From contig DDWT01000008.1 of the NCBI GenBank assembly GCA_002347365.1, positions 1-64,000 on the forward strand: 64,000 nt of DNA, given 5' to 3'. Shown one piece after another: positions 41,297 through 50,416 of this stretch. Numbering within the stretch: position 1 is the stretch's first letter; every line of letters begins with the position of its first letter. A program made the translations under genes and the position numbers. Source of the stretch: Actinobacteria bacterium UBA2279. Lineage in GTDB: Bacteria > Actinomycetota > Coriobacteriia > Anaerosomatales > Anaerosomataceae. Below the pieces are notes generated by a model, which saw only the letters and a list, made by a program, of their open reading frames with translations, did not search any database and was not told the origin of the DNA.

Positions 41297-42493
41297 CTAG
41301 GGGGTCACCTCTCTCGACTTCTCCTTTGCGTTCAAGAAGTCCTGGTAGTTCGTCGCGAACGTGTGCGAGCCATCTTCGCTCGTCAACACGTAGTATATGT
41401 ACTCCGTTTGAGCCGGCAGCGCCGCGGCCTGAAGCGACGCGAGTCCCGGGCTTGCGATCGGACCCGGCGGCAGCCCGCCGTACTTGTAGGTGTTGTACGG
41501 GCTGTCGATCTCAAGATCCTTGTTCAGCAACCGTGGCCTGTTCGCCTGTAGTACGTACTCGATGGTCGCATCGATCTCGAGCCTCATGCCCTTCGCGATA
41601 CGGTTGTAGATCACCGAGGATACCAGCGGGCGTTCCTCGGCGACCTTCGCCTCACGCTCAACCATAGACGCGATCGTCACCACCTCATGCAGGGTCAGTC
41701 CTGCGGCGGTAGCCTGAGACAGATCGACGTCCCGCATCTCCGTATCGAACTGGTCCAGCATAAGCTCGATGACGTCGGAGGCGCCGCTGCCCTCAACGAT
41801 CCGATACGTCTTCGGGAAGAGATAGCCCTCAAGTGAGCCCGTCTCTACGTCTGCGAGATACGGATGCTGTGCCGAGAAGGACTGCGCCTGGCCCTTGGCA
41901 AGTTCGAGGAACTCGCTCGCAGATATGCCAACGACATCTTCGTAGCGTGCAGCGATCTGTTCGAGACGGTACCCCTCCGGAATCGTCACTGTGACATAGG
42001 CGACCGGTGGCCCCGCCAGTAGCCTCTCCACGACTGCTTCGTAGGGCATCCCTGTAGCCAGATCGTAAACCCCCGAACGCAACTTGCCATCGATCTCTCC
42101 GGTACGAGCACGAAGCCGGAACATCGCGGCATTGTCGATGACACCCTTCGCGGCGAGGATCTCGGCGATCTCACGAGTGCCCGACCCCTCGGGAATCTCC
42201 ACTTGCACGGGCAATCCGGCCTCGGTCACGACCTGGGGCTTCATGAGCAACTGCCAGGCTCCATATGCTGGAATCGCAATCGCCAGGAGGATGCCGACCA
42301 GCACCACGACCGCGATGAGAGTCTTGCGGCGCGACCGCTCGTCAACGCTGCGCACCCTGCGCGAAGAAGACCTGCTGCTCTTGGAATCTCGCACGCGAGT
42401 CAGCTCAGTCTGCCCGGGCTGCGGTGAACGCGCTCTGCGACCTGAGGTGCGTCGCTCACTCCGACGAGGACGGGAGCGGGGGGCCTCACTCAT
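41297..42493 (-). CDS. mltG: Endolytic murein transglycosylase MltG
   Basis: 398-residue YceG-like protein that cuts nascent glycan strands. A basic, disordered cytoplasmic N terminus (about 1-55) precedes one membrane helix (about 57-83), a LysM-like segment (VTIPEGYRLEQIAARY) and the catalytic domain with IASMVEREAKVAEERPLVSS (catalytic Glu) and SPYNTYKYGGLPPGPIASPG. The ATG at 42493 has GGAGGGAG 6 bases upstream and overlaps ruvX by 8 bp. The alaS-ruvX-mltG order is the one found in many Firmicutes. Confidence 0.93.
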   Translation of the reverse strand: MSEAPRSRPRRSERRTSGRRARSPQPGQTELTRVRDSKSSRSSSRRVRSVDERSRRKTLIAVVVLVGILLAIAIPAYGAWQLLMKPQVVTEAGLPVQVEIPEGSGTREIAEILAAKGVIDNAAMFRLRARTGEIDGKLRSGVYDLATGMPYEAVVERLLAGPPVAYVTVTIPEGYRLEQIAARYEDVVGISASEFLELAKGQAQSFSAQHPYLADVETGSLEGYLFPKTYRIVEGSGASDVIELMLDQFDTEMRDVDLSQATAAGLTLHEVVTIASMVEREAKVAEERPLVSSVIYNRIAKGMRLEIDATIEYVLQANRPRLLNKDLEIDSPYNTYKYGGLPPGPIASPGLASLQAAALPAQTEYIYYVLTSEDGSHTFATNYQDFLNAKEKSREVTP

Positions 42494-42935
42494 CCGAATC
42501 TCCCTCCAAGACGCGCATCGCATGCGCATCCAGATACGACTGGAGCACCAGTGCCGCAGCAAGCTTGTCGAGCGTGCCGCGTTTCTTCCGGTCCGTAACG
42601 CCTGATTCACTCATGACCCGTCGTGCCTCTGCCGAGGATAGACGTTCATCCCAGTACTCTACGTCAACACCCGCGATCTCAGCATACCGCTCAGCCGTCT
42701 CCCGCACGCAACGAGCCTGCGGCCCCTCATCCCCCGAAAGCGTCAAGGGCAGGCCCACGACGATCATCCCGGGTTCGTAGTCCTCGACAAGTCTCAGGAG
42801 CGGGCGAGCGTCTTTCGACAGCGCACGAGCATCGAGGACGTCCACGGGTGTGGCCACACGACCGTCGGGATCGGATACCGCCACCCCGACACGAGCCTCG
42901 CCTATGTCCAATCCGAGATAGCGCACCACGATCAC
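42486..42935 (-). CDS. ruvX: RuvX/YqgF Holliday junction resolvase-like
   Basis: 149 residues, RNase H fold. Catalytic Asp in LGLDIGEARVGVAVSD, VVGLPLTLSG and the DERLSSAEA block. The family has been linked to 16S rRNA 5' end maturation and proposed as a resolvase. GTG start overlaps the alaS stop by 4 bp; GTG codons at positions 3 and 4 are alternatives, since no clear ribosome-binding site is visible. Confidence 0.92.
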   Translation of the reverse strand: MIVVRYLGLDIGEARVGVAVSDPDGRVATPVDVLDARALSKDARPLLRLVEDYEPGMIVVGLPLTLSGDEGPQARCVRETAERYAEIAGVDVEYWDERLSSAEARRVMSESGVTDRKKRGTLDKLAAALVLQSYLDAHAMRVLEGDSDE

Positions 42936-45553
42936 TTCATGCCGAGGAGCGTGCGGGCTGATTCCAACGCGGAGTCGATGCCCGCGGGATCCTTGCCGCC
43001 GGCCTGGGCCATCGAGGGCTTCCCGCCCCCGCCACCTTTCACCATCGGCGCGATCTGCTTGATGACACTGCCCGCATCGAATCCGGCGCCGACGGCGGCA
43101 TCACTGCCTGCAGCGAGTAGTAGAGCTGCGCCTTGTATATCGGCTGCAAGTACGACGGCGCCACCCTGCAGTTGCGCACGCAATGCATCGGCGATCTCAC
43201 GCAACTCGCCGCCATCCGTCGCCTCCACTCTCGCGACGATCAGTGGGTAGCCGACATCGACAGCGGACGCGACCACAGCGGTCAGGCTGTCGCCCACACC
43301 GCGCTTCTTGGCATCGGCCAGGGCGTTCTCGGTGTCTTTGAGCCGCTTGACCAGACCGGACACCTTCTCGGCGACCTCCTGAGGTCGGCACTTGAGAGCG
43401 GACGCGGCTTCGGCAAGAACCGTCTCCTCCGCATGGACGAGCTCCACTGCGTCAAAAGACGTGACCGCCTCGATCCGGCGCAGGTTCGCCCCCACACTGC
43501 TTTCCGAGACGATCTTGAAGAGTCCTATCTCACTGCTGCGTCCGACATGCGTGCCGCCGCACAACTCCTTGCTGAAGTTGCCGACCTCGAGCACCCGCAC
43601 GATGTCGCCGTACTTCTCCCCGAACAGCGCGGTGACGCCCATCTCCTTGGCTGCGGAAATGGATGTCTCATAGTTGCGCACGGGATGGTTCTCCATGATC
43701 TTCGCGTTGATCAGTCGCTCTATCTTCTCAAGTTGTCGGGAATCGACTCCCTCGAAGTGTGTGAAGTCAAAACGCAGACGGTCGGGTGCGACATGCGAAC
43801 CGCCCTGCCGAACATGCTCGCCGAGGACGAGGCGCAGCGCCCAGTGCAGGATGTGTGTGGCGGTGTGGTTGCGACGAATGCGCTCGCGTCGCTGGACATC
43901 TATGCTCGCACGGACTTCCTCGTCCACCGCGAGCACTCCCTCCTCAAGGGTCCCGTGATGGGTAATGACGCCCGGTGCGGGTATGCGTGTGTCGGTGACA
44001 ACGAAGCGGGCCGTCGCGGTGACGATCTCTCCCGTATCTCCAACCTGACCGCCTTGCTCGCCGTAAAAAGGCGTGGCCGTCAACACGACTTCACCGGCCT
44101 GACCCGGCTCCAGCCGGTCTACTGATGCGCCATCGACCAGGATGCCGGCAACGCTCGCGTCGGCGGCATCGCGCTCATACCCGACGAAATCCACCCCGCC
44201 GGCCTTGGCCGCAATGGCCGCGAAAGCGTTCCCGAACGCGTTCCATGACTCGTCTTTGACCGCCGCACGACCTCGTTCTCGCTGTGCTTCCATCTCGGCA
44301 TTGAACGCGTCGATATCGACCTCGAGTCCCGCTTCCGAGACGATCTCAGAGGTGAGTTCGAGCGGGAAGCCGTATGTGTCATGCAGGGCGAACGCGAAGT
44401 GGCCATCAAGTACTCCCGAGCCACTCGCCTTCGTCTTCTCAATGACGTCCTCAAGGAACACCAGCCCCTGACGAAGCGTCTGGCTGAACCGCTGCTCCTC
44501 GCTGGCCACGATCCGGCGAACGAGGTCGTGGTGCTCGACGATCTCGGGATATGCCTGACCCATCAGCTCTACGACGCGCTCGATGAGCTGATTCATGAAC
44601 TCGCTCTCAACGCCAAGAAGACGACCATGTCGGACTGCGCGGCGCAGAAGACGCCGAAGGACGTAGCCCCGACCTTCGTTGCTCGGCAGCACGCCATCAG
44701 CGATCAGGAACGTCACCGAGCGCGCATGGTCCGTGAGTATACGGAGCGACGTATCGGTCTTCTCGGACTCACCGTACGAGACTCCGGTGATGCGCTCGGC
44801 CACAGACATGATCGAGCGTAGGACGTCGGTCTCGAAGTTCCCGTGGACGCCTTGAAGGATCGCGGCGACACGCTCGAGTCCCATCCCCGTGTCGATGTTC
44901 TTCTTGGGAAGTGGGGTGAGCGTCCCGTCTTCGGCACGATCGAACTGCATGAAGACGAGGTTCCAGTACTCGAGGAATCGGTCACAGTCGCACCCCGGGG
45001 CGCACTCCGGCGAGCCGCAGCCCACCTCGGGTCCCTGATCGTAGTAGAGCTCCGAGCACGGTCCGCACGGTCCGGTGGGACCCGCAGACCAGAAGTTGTC
45101 CTTGGCGCCCATCCTCACGATGCGCTCGGCGGGAACACCGACCTCGTCGCGCCAGATCGTCTCGGCTTCATCGTCATCTTCGTAGATCGAGAACCACAGG
45201 CGGTCGACATCAAGACCCAACACTTCGGTCGAGTACTCATACGCCCAGGCGCACGCCTCGGATTTGAAGTAGTCGCCGAAGCTGAAGTTGCCAAGCATCT
45301 CGAAGAAGCTGTGATGCCGGTTCGTTGTGCCGATGATGTCTATGTCGGTGGTTCGAACGCACTTCTGCACGGTCGTCGCGCGAGTCGTCCCGATTTCCCG
45401 CAGACCGAGGAAGACCGGCTTGAACTGCACCATTCCGGCACTCGTGAGCAGTAGTGACGGGTCGTCCGGAATCAGAGAGCTCGACGGCAAGCGCTTGCAG
45501 CCCTTTGACTCGAAGTACGACAGGAAGCTCTCGCGTATGTCGGCAGACTTCAC
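42932..45553 (-). CDS. alaS: Alanyl-tRNA synthetase
   Basis: 873 residues, full length. Class II motif 2 region HHSFFEMLGNFSFGDYFK, the editing domain metal site HTATHILHWAL and CGGTHVGRSSEIG, and the C-Ala domain ending GGGGGKPSMAQAGGKD. A cysteine cluster CGSPECAPGCDCD lies in the aminoacylation domain. GTG start overlapping the permease stop; because the genes overlap there is no room for a T-box leader. Confidence 0.97.
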   Translation of the reverse strand: MKSADIRESFLSYFESKGCKRLPSSSLIPDDPSLLLTSAGMVQFKPVFLGLREIGTTRATTVQKCVRTTDIDIIGTTNRHHSFFEMLGNFSFGDYFKSEACAWAYEYSTEVLGLDVDRLWFSIYEDDDEAETIWRDEVGVPAERIVRMGAKDNFWSAGPTGPCGPCSELYYDQGPEVGCGSPECAPGCDCDRFLEYWNLVFMQFDRAEDGTLTPLPKKNIDTGMGLERVAAILQGVHGNFETDVLRSIMSVAERITGVSYGESEKTDTSLRILTDHARSVTFLIADGVLPSNEGRGYVLRRLLRRAVRHGRLLGVESEFMNQLIERVVELMGQAYPEIVEHHDLVRRIVASEEQRFSQTLRQGLVFLEDVIEKTKASGSGVLDGHFAFALHDTYGFPLELTSEIVSEAGLEVDIDAFNAEMEAQRERGRAAVKDESWNAFGNAFAAIAAKAGGVDFVGYERDAADASVAGILVDGASVDRLEPGQAGEVVLTATPFYGEQGGQVGDTGEIVTATARFVVTDTRIPAPGVITHHGTLEEGVLAVDEEVRASIDVQRRERIRRNHTATHILHWALRLVLGEHVRQGGSHVAPDRLRFDFTHFEGVDSRQLEKIERLINAKIMENHPVRNYETSISAAKEMGVTALFGEKYGDIVRVLEVGNFSKELCGGTHVGRSSEIGLFKIVSESSVGANLRRIEAVTSFDAVELVHAEETVLAEAASALKCRPQEVAEKVSGLVKRLKDTENALADAKKRGVGDSLTAVVASAVDVGYPLIVARVEATDGGELREIADALRAQLQGGAVVLAADIQGAALLLAAGSDAAVGAGFDAGSVIKQIAPMVKGGGGGKPSMAQAGGKDPAGIDSALESARTLLGMK

Positions 45554-46740
45554 TCGGTCTCCTCGGGATCGTTGCCGGTTGCCGGGTCACACACCGCATC
45601 CGGCTCCTCATCGCCGGACCGCTTGTTCTGACTCCGGAAGAGCGCGCCCCCTTCGGTAGTCAATGTGGAGTCGGTGTACTTCTCGAAGTAGTACACGAAC
45701 AGGCCCTTGACCACGGCCGCTAGGGGGATGGCGATGATCAGTCCGACCACACCGAAGAGTGCGGAAACAGCGAGCAACGAGAATATCACGAGCAGAGGAT
45801 GGAGGTCGACTTGCTCTGACATGACCCTGGGCGTGATGAACATGTCCGTGACCTGCTGCGCGCCTACTCCGATGACAACAGCGAGCACGGCCGTCAGCGG
45901 GCTGACGAAAGCGGCGACGATCGCAGAGATGACGTAGGAGAGGAACGGACCGATGTACGGGACGACGTTGAGGATGCCGGCGATCAGACCGAGCACGAGA
46001 GCATACGGCACACCGATGATCGCCAGTCCGATGGCGACGACGGCACCGGTTGCCACCGAGATGATCAACTGGCCCCGCAGATAGCCGGACAGCACGCGGG
46101 AAACGCGTCCCGCCACTTCAGATGCGTCCTCACGACGCTTCGGACCTGCGAGAAGCACGAACTCGCGCTTCATGGTGGGCATGTCTTTGAGTATCCAGAA
46201 GCCCACGACGAACGCGAGAAACACGTTCAGCAGGAATCCCAGTGCCTGGCCGCCGACAGCGAACGCCTCTTTGGCAAGCATGCTTGACCACGACATCGCC
46301 TGTGCCGTCACGCCATCTCGGATGTTGACCAATGCCTGCTCGGCCCAGGCCGGCAGGGTCAGAGCCTGGTACTGGCTCTGAAGATCGAGCAACGCGGAGT
46401 ACGCACTGTCGTAGTAGCCGGGGAATGCATTGAAGAAGTCACGCAGTTGAGCGATGACCGGCGGCACGATGAACCAACCCGCCAGCATGACGGCGGCGAA
46501 ACCGAGGAGGTAGCTGAGGCCGGTCGCCAGTCCCCGCTTCCAGCCGCGTGCCTCAAGTGCGTTGACCGGTCCACGGAACAGATAGACCAGCACCAGAGCG
46601 AGCCCGAACGGCACCAGCGCACTGGCGACCTTTGCGAGCAGCCAGAATCCGGCCGCAAGCAGTAGCCCGAGTCCCACCAGACTCCATGTCACAGTCAGGA
46701 GCCTCACCCAGCGGTCACCTTCGGCACGTTTGATGCGCAA
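45550..46740 (-). CDS. AI-2E family (PerM-like) transporter
   Basis: 396 residues, about eight membrane segments, in the AI-2 exporter/PerM family. Typical blocks are VPYIGPFLSYVISAIVAAF and QQVTDMFITPRVMSEQVDLHP. Substrate cannot be inferred; members include sodium/proton antiporters. I chose TTG at 46740, reading LRIKRAEGDRWVRLL, since GAGGAGG sits 6 bases upstream; the longer frame to 46761 would start inside the sigma factor gene without a site. Confidence 0.85.
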   Translation of the reverse strand: MRIKRAEGDRWVRLLTVTWSLVGLGLLLAAGFWLLAKVASALVPFGLALVLVYLFRGPVNALEARGWKRGLATGLSYLLGFAAVMLAGWFIVPPVIAQLRDFFNAFPGYYDSAYSALLDLQSQYQALTLPAWAEQALVNIRDGVTAQAMSWSSMLAKEAFAVGGQALGFLLNVFLAFVVGFWILKDMPTMKREFVLLAGPKRREDASEVAGRVSRVLSGYLRGQLIISVATGAVVAIGLAIIGVPYALVLGLIAGILNVVPYIGPFLSYVISAIVAAFVSPLTAVLAVVIGVGAQQVTDMFITPRVMSEQVDLHPLLVIFSLLAVSALFGVVGLIIAIPLAAVVKGLFVYYFEKYTDSTLTTEGGALFRSQNKRSGDEEPDAVCDPATGNDPEETE

Positions 46741-46741
46741 C

Positions 46742-47530
46742 TCAGACCTCCTCGGCAACAAGATGCTCCCGCAAGACCTTCAGTGTCTTGCGCAACAGAC
46801 GTGAGACTTGCATCTGCGAGATATCCAGCTGACTGGCGATCTCGGTCTGCGTAAGCCCCTCGAAGAATCGCAAGTACAGCACACGCTGCTCCTGCGGAGT
46901 CAGATGCTTGAGAGCGTCGGCGAGTGTTGCGCGATCATCGACGACCGCCATCAGGTGGTCATCTTTGCCGATGTACTCCAGGATGCTGAACGAGTCGCTG
47001 CCGTCCGAGTTGCGATCGCTCTCAAGTGACACGAAGTTGTAGGCCTCGGAGGTCTCGAGCGCTTCGAGCACTTCCTCAGACGTCACGCCGAGGTACTCTG
47101 CTATCTCAAGTATCGTGGGAGAGCGCTGCAGCCGTTGTGTCAGCTGATCGATCGCCTGGTTCACCCGGAAAGACAGCTCCTGGAGCCTGCGAGGGACCTT
47201 GATCGCCCATCCTTTGTCGCGGAAGTACCTCTTGAGTTCGCCGATGATCGTGGGTGTCGCGTATGTAGTGAACTCCACATCGCGACCCGTGTCGAAGCGG
47301 TCGATCGCCTTGATGAGCCCGATCGTGCCGACCTGGATCAGGTCATCGATCGGCTCTCCCCGGTTCCTGAACCGGCTCGCCAGGTACTTGACGAGGTTCA
47401 GGTACATGGTGATCAATTCGTCCCGGGACTCCTCGTCGTCGAACTCGCGGTAGTGCGCGAACAAGTCGCGCGTCCGCTGTTTGTCCCAGACAAGACGTCT
47501 GTTCTGCGGATGCCGAGGGGTTCTAGGCAC
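46742..47530 (-). CDS. Sigma-B/F-type RNA polymerase sigma factor
   Basis: 262-residue group 3 sigma factor. Region 2 includes DELITMYLNLVKYLASRF and DDLIQVGTIGLIKAIDRF, then FTTYATPTIIGELKRYFRDKG; region 3 QRSPTILEIAEYLGV; region 4 LTPQEQRVLYLRFFEGLTQ and SQLDISQMQVSRLLRK. This is the stress/sporulation SigB/F/G type. The GTG at 47530 has GGTGA 6-7 bases upstream and overlaps the anti-sigma gene by 8 bp; GTG at 47539 is possible. Controlled by the upstream anti-sigma factor by inference. Confidence 0.92.
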   Translation of the reverse strand: MPRTPRHPQNRRLVWDKQRTRDLFAHYREFDDEESRDELITMYLNLVKYLASRFRNRGEPIDDLIQVGTIGLIKAIDRFDTGRDVEFTTYATPTIIGELKRYFRDKGWAIKVPRRLQELSFRVNQAIDQLTQRLQRSPTILEIAEYLGVTSEEVLEALETSEAYNFVSLESDRNSDGSDSFSILEYIGKDDHLMAVVDDRATLADALKHLTPQEQRVLYLRFFEGLTQTEIASQLDISQMQVSRLLRKTLKVLREHLVAEEV

Positions 47531-47912
47531 AGTCTTCACCCATACGCTTGATGAATCGCAGGGTGCTGCCTTCTGCGGAGTGGACGATCTCGAACTCGTC
47601 ACAGACCGATTTGAGGATGAAAGAGGCGTAGTGATCCTGTGATTCCTCCTCAGCAGTGCTGCCCTCGATCGCTGAGACAGGACCGACCACCACAGCGATC
47701 CCGTCTTCGAGAATGTCCACCGAGAAGGTCACATCTCCGTCAGCAGAGCGGTTGCAGGCGTAGATGAACGCCTCCTCGGCGGCCATTCGCACGTCATCTA
47801 CCTGGTCATAGGACATGCCGATCCGACTCGCCAACTCGGCGACCGTCATTCTCGCGGTCTTGGCGAACTCACTCTTCGCCGGCACAGTCAGGGTTACTCG
47901 GTCAGATCGCAT
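47523..47912 (-). CDS. RsbW-like anti-sigma factor, degenerate ATP site
   Basis: 129 residues of the RsbW/SpoIIAB HATPase family. The N-box region is VRMAAEEAFIYACNRSADGD. The later ATP-binding motifs are eroded: the usual Asp-X-Gly loop reads GPVSAIEG, and the GLGL-type segment reads HYASFILKSVCDEFEI. It may bind its sigma partner without normal kinase activity. Located immediately before the sigma gene with translational overlap. ATG at 47912 has GGAGGA 5 bases before it. No RsbV antagonist gene occurs in the window. Confidence 0.85.
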   Translation of the reverse strand: MRSDRVTLTVPAKSEFAKTARMTVAELASRIGMSYDQVDDVRMAAEEAFIYACNRSADGDVTFSVDILEDGIAVVVGPVSAIEGSTAEEESQDHYASFILKSVCDEFEIVHSAEGSTLRFIKRMGEDCA

Positions 47913-47945
47913 GTCTTCCTCCGATTGGGTGATCACCCACCGCGA

Positions 47946-48287
47946 CTAGCGGCGGTGTGTTCTGAACGCGCTGATGAGCTTCGAGCCGACCTCTGCAGCC
48001 TTGTTTACAGGCGAACGCATGAACTCACTCGCAACTCGCGTGGTTGAGCTCACTGTTCCGGACACCTCTTCAACCTGCGTCACGATGCCATCCAACCGCA
48101 GCAGCTCAGCGTTGACCGCATCGAGAGTCACGTCGGCCTTGTCCAAGAGCGGGATGAGCCGTTCGCGAGTCTCGGCGACGAAGGTGCGCGTCTCATTGAG
48201 CGTGCGGACCAGCAAGAATGCTACGAAGATGCCTGCCGACACGAGCACGACAAGCAGGGCGGCGAGCACGACGTCAAGTACCTGCAT
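47946..48287 (-). CDS. DUF948 small membrane protein
   Basis: 113 residues: one membrane segment (about 5-27, VVLAALLVVLVSAGIFVAFLL), then an amphipathic helical stretch with VRTLNETRTFVAETRERLIP and a coiled-coil-like part to about 85. DUF948 proteins are common in monoderm bacteria, often near stress genes; function unknown. Start ATG at 48287 chosen; a GTG 9 bp upstream is also possible. It appears to head the anti-sigma/sigma transcript. Confidence 0.8.
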   Translation of the reverse strand: MQVLDVVLAALLVVLVSAGIFVAFLLVRTLNETRTFVAETRERLIPLLDKADVTLDAVNAELLRLDGIVTQVEEVSGTVSSTTRVASEFMRSPVNKAAEVGSKLISAFRTHRR

Positions 48288-48332
48288 GGGCCCCACACTG
48301 CTTTCGCTCCGACCAGCGGCCAGTACCGCACA

Positions 48333-48341
48333 AGTGTAGCA
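48333..48341 (-). promoter_or_regulatory. Possible extended -10 promoter for the sigma operon
   Basis: TGCTACACT on the - strand (TG-N plus TACACT, four of six) in the 99 bp gap after rarA. It is the only promoter-like element before DUF948, rsbW and the sigma gene. Confidence 0.4.
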
Positions 48342-48386
48342 AAGCCCGCACCCTTAGAGCAGCGCACCATGCGGAGGGGCGGGCTG

Positions 48387-49664
48387 CTACTCGTCGTCAG
48401 ACGAGGAACCCTCGGGCGTGAAGAAGAGCCTGTTCTCCAGGCCGTCGGGCAGGTACTGCTGCACCACGCGACCCCCGGGGTGGTCATGCGGGTACTTGTA
48501 GTCCGGATACGAGTCCGCGCCGGGGCGATGACGATCGCGCAAATGGTCCGGAACGGCGCGCATCGAACCCTCACGCACTTCGAGAAGAGCATCGTCAATC
48601 GCCCGGTACACGGCGTTCGATTTGGGTGCAAGCGCCAGATAGATCGCGGCGTGCGCAAGGTTGATACGGCACTCCGGCCATCCTATGAACTCGGCCGCCT
48701 TGACCGCAGCGTGAGCGACGAGCAGCGCCTGCGAGTCAGCGAGCCCGATGTCCTCGGAAGCGAAGATGAGCATGCGGCGCGCGATGAACTTGGGCTCTTC
48801 CCCGCCGTGAACCATTCGGGCAAGCCAGTAGACGGCTGCGTTCGGATCCGAGCCGCGCATCGATTTGATGAACGCCGAGATGACATCGTAGTGAGTGTCG
48901 CCCGTCTTGTCGTAGGTCAACGCACGCGTGCGGGTCGCCTCGGCAACGGCTTCGACCGTGATCGCCGAACGCCCATCGCCTCCTGCGGACGAGACCGACG
49001 CTGCGAGTTCGAGCGTCGTAAGCGCGCTGCGGGCATCTCCCCCCGAAGTGAGCACGATGCGCTCGAGCGCCTCAGGATCGACCGTGTGCGAACCCGGCAG
49101 ACCGCGTTCCCGATCCTCGATCGCCATCGTCACTATGCGGCGGATGTCCTCATCGTCCAGCGGATGCAGCTCGACGACTCGCGAACGGCTGATGAGCGGC
49201 GCGTTGACCTCGAAGAATGGATTCTCGGTCGTCGCACCTATGAGGACGATCAGTCGCTCCTCGACAGCATGGAGAAGAGCATCCTGCTGGGAACGGTTGA
49301 AGCGATGGATCTCATCGATGAACACGATAGTGCGCTGCTCCGAGAGCCCGAGCCGTTCCCGGGCGGCGTCGATGGACGCCCGCACGTCCTTGACCCCGGA
49401 ACTCACTGCAGAGAGTTCGACGAAATGCGACCGGGTGACTCCGGCGATGATGCGGGCAAGGCTGGTCTTGCCGCAGCCAGCGGGCCCGTAAAGGATGAGC
49501 GATGAAAGCGCATCGTTCTCGATAGCAGTGCGCAGGACCGTACCGGGACCTACGACATCGTGCTGGCCGACGAACTCGTCGAGCGTACGCGGCCGCATTC
49601 GCGCGGCGAGTGGAGCACCGTCGCGCAATGATTGCCGTGTCACTTCCGAGAACAGATCATCCAT
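48387..49664 (-). CDS. rarA: Replication-associated recombination protein RarA
   Basis: 425-residue AAA+ ATPase of the clamp-loader-like RarA/MgsA/WRNIP1 family acting at stalled forks. Walker A LYGPAGCGKTSLARIIAG, Walker B TIVFIDEIHRFNRSQQDALL, sensor 1 GATTENPFF, the C-terminal tetramerisation block RRMLIFASEDIGLADSQAL and PDYKYPHDHPGG. The last ten residues are acidic. Preceded by the lipoprotein gene by 4 bp. Confidence 0.96.
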   Translation of the reverse strand: MDDLFSEVTRQSLRDGAPLAARMRPRTLDEFVGQHDVVGPGTVLRTAIENDALSSLILYGPAGCGKTSLARIIAGVTRSHFVELSAVSSGVKDVRASIDAARERLGLSEQRTIVFIDEIHRFNRSQQDALLHAVEERLIVLIGATTENPFFEVNAPLISRSRVVELHPLDDEDIRRIVTMAIEDRERGLPGSHTVDPEALERIVLTSGGDARSALTTLELAASVSSAGGDGRSAITVEAVAEATRTRALTYDKTGDTHYDVISAFIKSMRGSDPNAAVYWLARMVHGGEEPKFIARRMLIFASEDIGLADSQALLVAHAAVKAAEFIGWPECRINLAHAAIYLALAPKSNAVYRAIDDALLEVREGSMRAVPDHLRDRHRPGADSYPDYKYPHDHPGGRVVQQYLPDGLENRLFFTPEGSSSDDE

Positions 49665-49668
49665 GCCG

Positions 49669-50214
49669 CTACTCCGTAGCGCGCAGGACCTCCCGGCTGA
49701 TGATCTCGCGATCCACGAAGCCTTTGAAGCGCCACGTCACATACCCGTTGCCGTCCACGAGAATGATGTACGGGGTTCCAGTGACACCGAGATCGTCGCC
49801 GACCGCAGCGGCAAGCTCCGCTTCTCTGGGCGCCGTTCCGCCTGGCGCCAGATTGAACGTGATGAGATCGATCAGACCCCGATACTCGGCCAACGCCGCT
49901 TCCAGCTCGACTCGCTGGGTTGTGGTCACGACCTGCGTTCCATCGTAGAAGAAGATCGCCATAGGTGCACCGGCGTCGAGTTTCTGCTGGATGACCGATG
50001 GTGTCTCGGTGCTCGTGATTGCAGGGAACGGCGCAGGGTACCCCACCTCCACCGGGGACTTGTCGGTAGGAGGTGCGACCTCAGGTGCTGCGACAGGTGC
50101 TGCCGGGACCTCCGCCTCAGGGGTGTCTGCCGCCGGCGTCTCGCTTCCGCCGCCACAGCCCGCAACAACGAACGCCATGCTTACAACAACAAGTGCTACG
50201 ACTACTCTACGCAT
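49669..50214 (-). CDS. Thioredoxin-like lipoprotein lacking CxxC
   Basis: 181 residues. Lipoprotein signal with lipobox VVAGC, lipidated Cys20; then a Pro/Ala/Glu-rich linker (25-60). The C-terminal domain (about 70-181) has a thioredoxin fold pattern: APMAIFFYDGTQVVTTTQ in place of the usual Cys-X-X-Cys, the cis-Pro block VTGTPYIILVDGNGYV, and RFKGFV. Cys20 is the only cysteine, so it cannot be a disulfide oxidoreductase; it may bind a peptide or haem-free partner outside the membrane. ATG at 50214 has GGAGGA 5 bases before it. It lies between the 6S RNA and rarA. Confidence 0.8.
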   Translation of the reverse strand: MRRVVVALVVVSMAFVVAGCGGGSETPAADTPEAEVPAAPVAAPEVAPPTDKSPVEVGYPAPFPAITSTETPSVIQQKLDAGAPMAIFFYDGTQVVTTTQRVELEAALAEYRGLIDLITFNLAPGGTAPREAELAAAVGDDLGVTGTPYIILVDGNGYVTWRFKGFVDREIISREVLRATE

Positions 50215-50242
50215 GTTGTCCTCCGCCGTTATGCCGGTACAT

Positions 50243-50410
50243 GAACCCCGCCTCGCGTGGTCGGCGTGGTGAACCTGCCTCAGCAGGTGGGTGCCCGCAT
50301 CTCGACGTCGCGCTTCCTTTGTCAGGATTCCACTTCGTCGAGAAATGTAGAGCTCCCTCGGTAGAAGTGTTGGTTCGACCGTAGTAGCCGAGTCCACGCA
50401 AGGCAGAGCC
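50243..50410 (-). ncRNA. ssrS: Candidate 6S RNA
   Basis: The 246 bp gap between aspS and the lipoprotein gene folds like 6S RNA, the RNA that mimics an open promoter and binds RNA polymerase. A 15-bp closing stem pairs 50394-50408 with 50246-50260 without mismatch (some G-U). The 3' side of the bubble has a hairpin with a 6 bp stem and 4-base loop (50273-50288). An apical stem of 8 perfect pairs joins 50336-50343 and 50300-50307. A promoter-like box sits immediately upstream. In Bacillus bsrA (6S-1) lies in the same place, between aspS and yrvN (rarA). The ends are estimates; product about 168 nt. Confidence 0.72.
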
Positions 50411-50416
50411 ACAATT

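Noticed and set aside
42900..46760. T-box leader before alaS (and before hisS/aspS)
   Set aside because: alaS overlaps the upstream gene, and the hisS and aspS leaders are under 100 bp with no T-box-like TGGNACC sequence.
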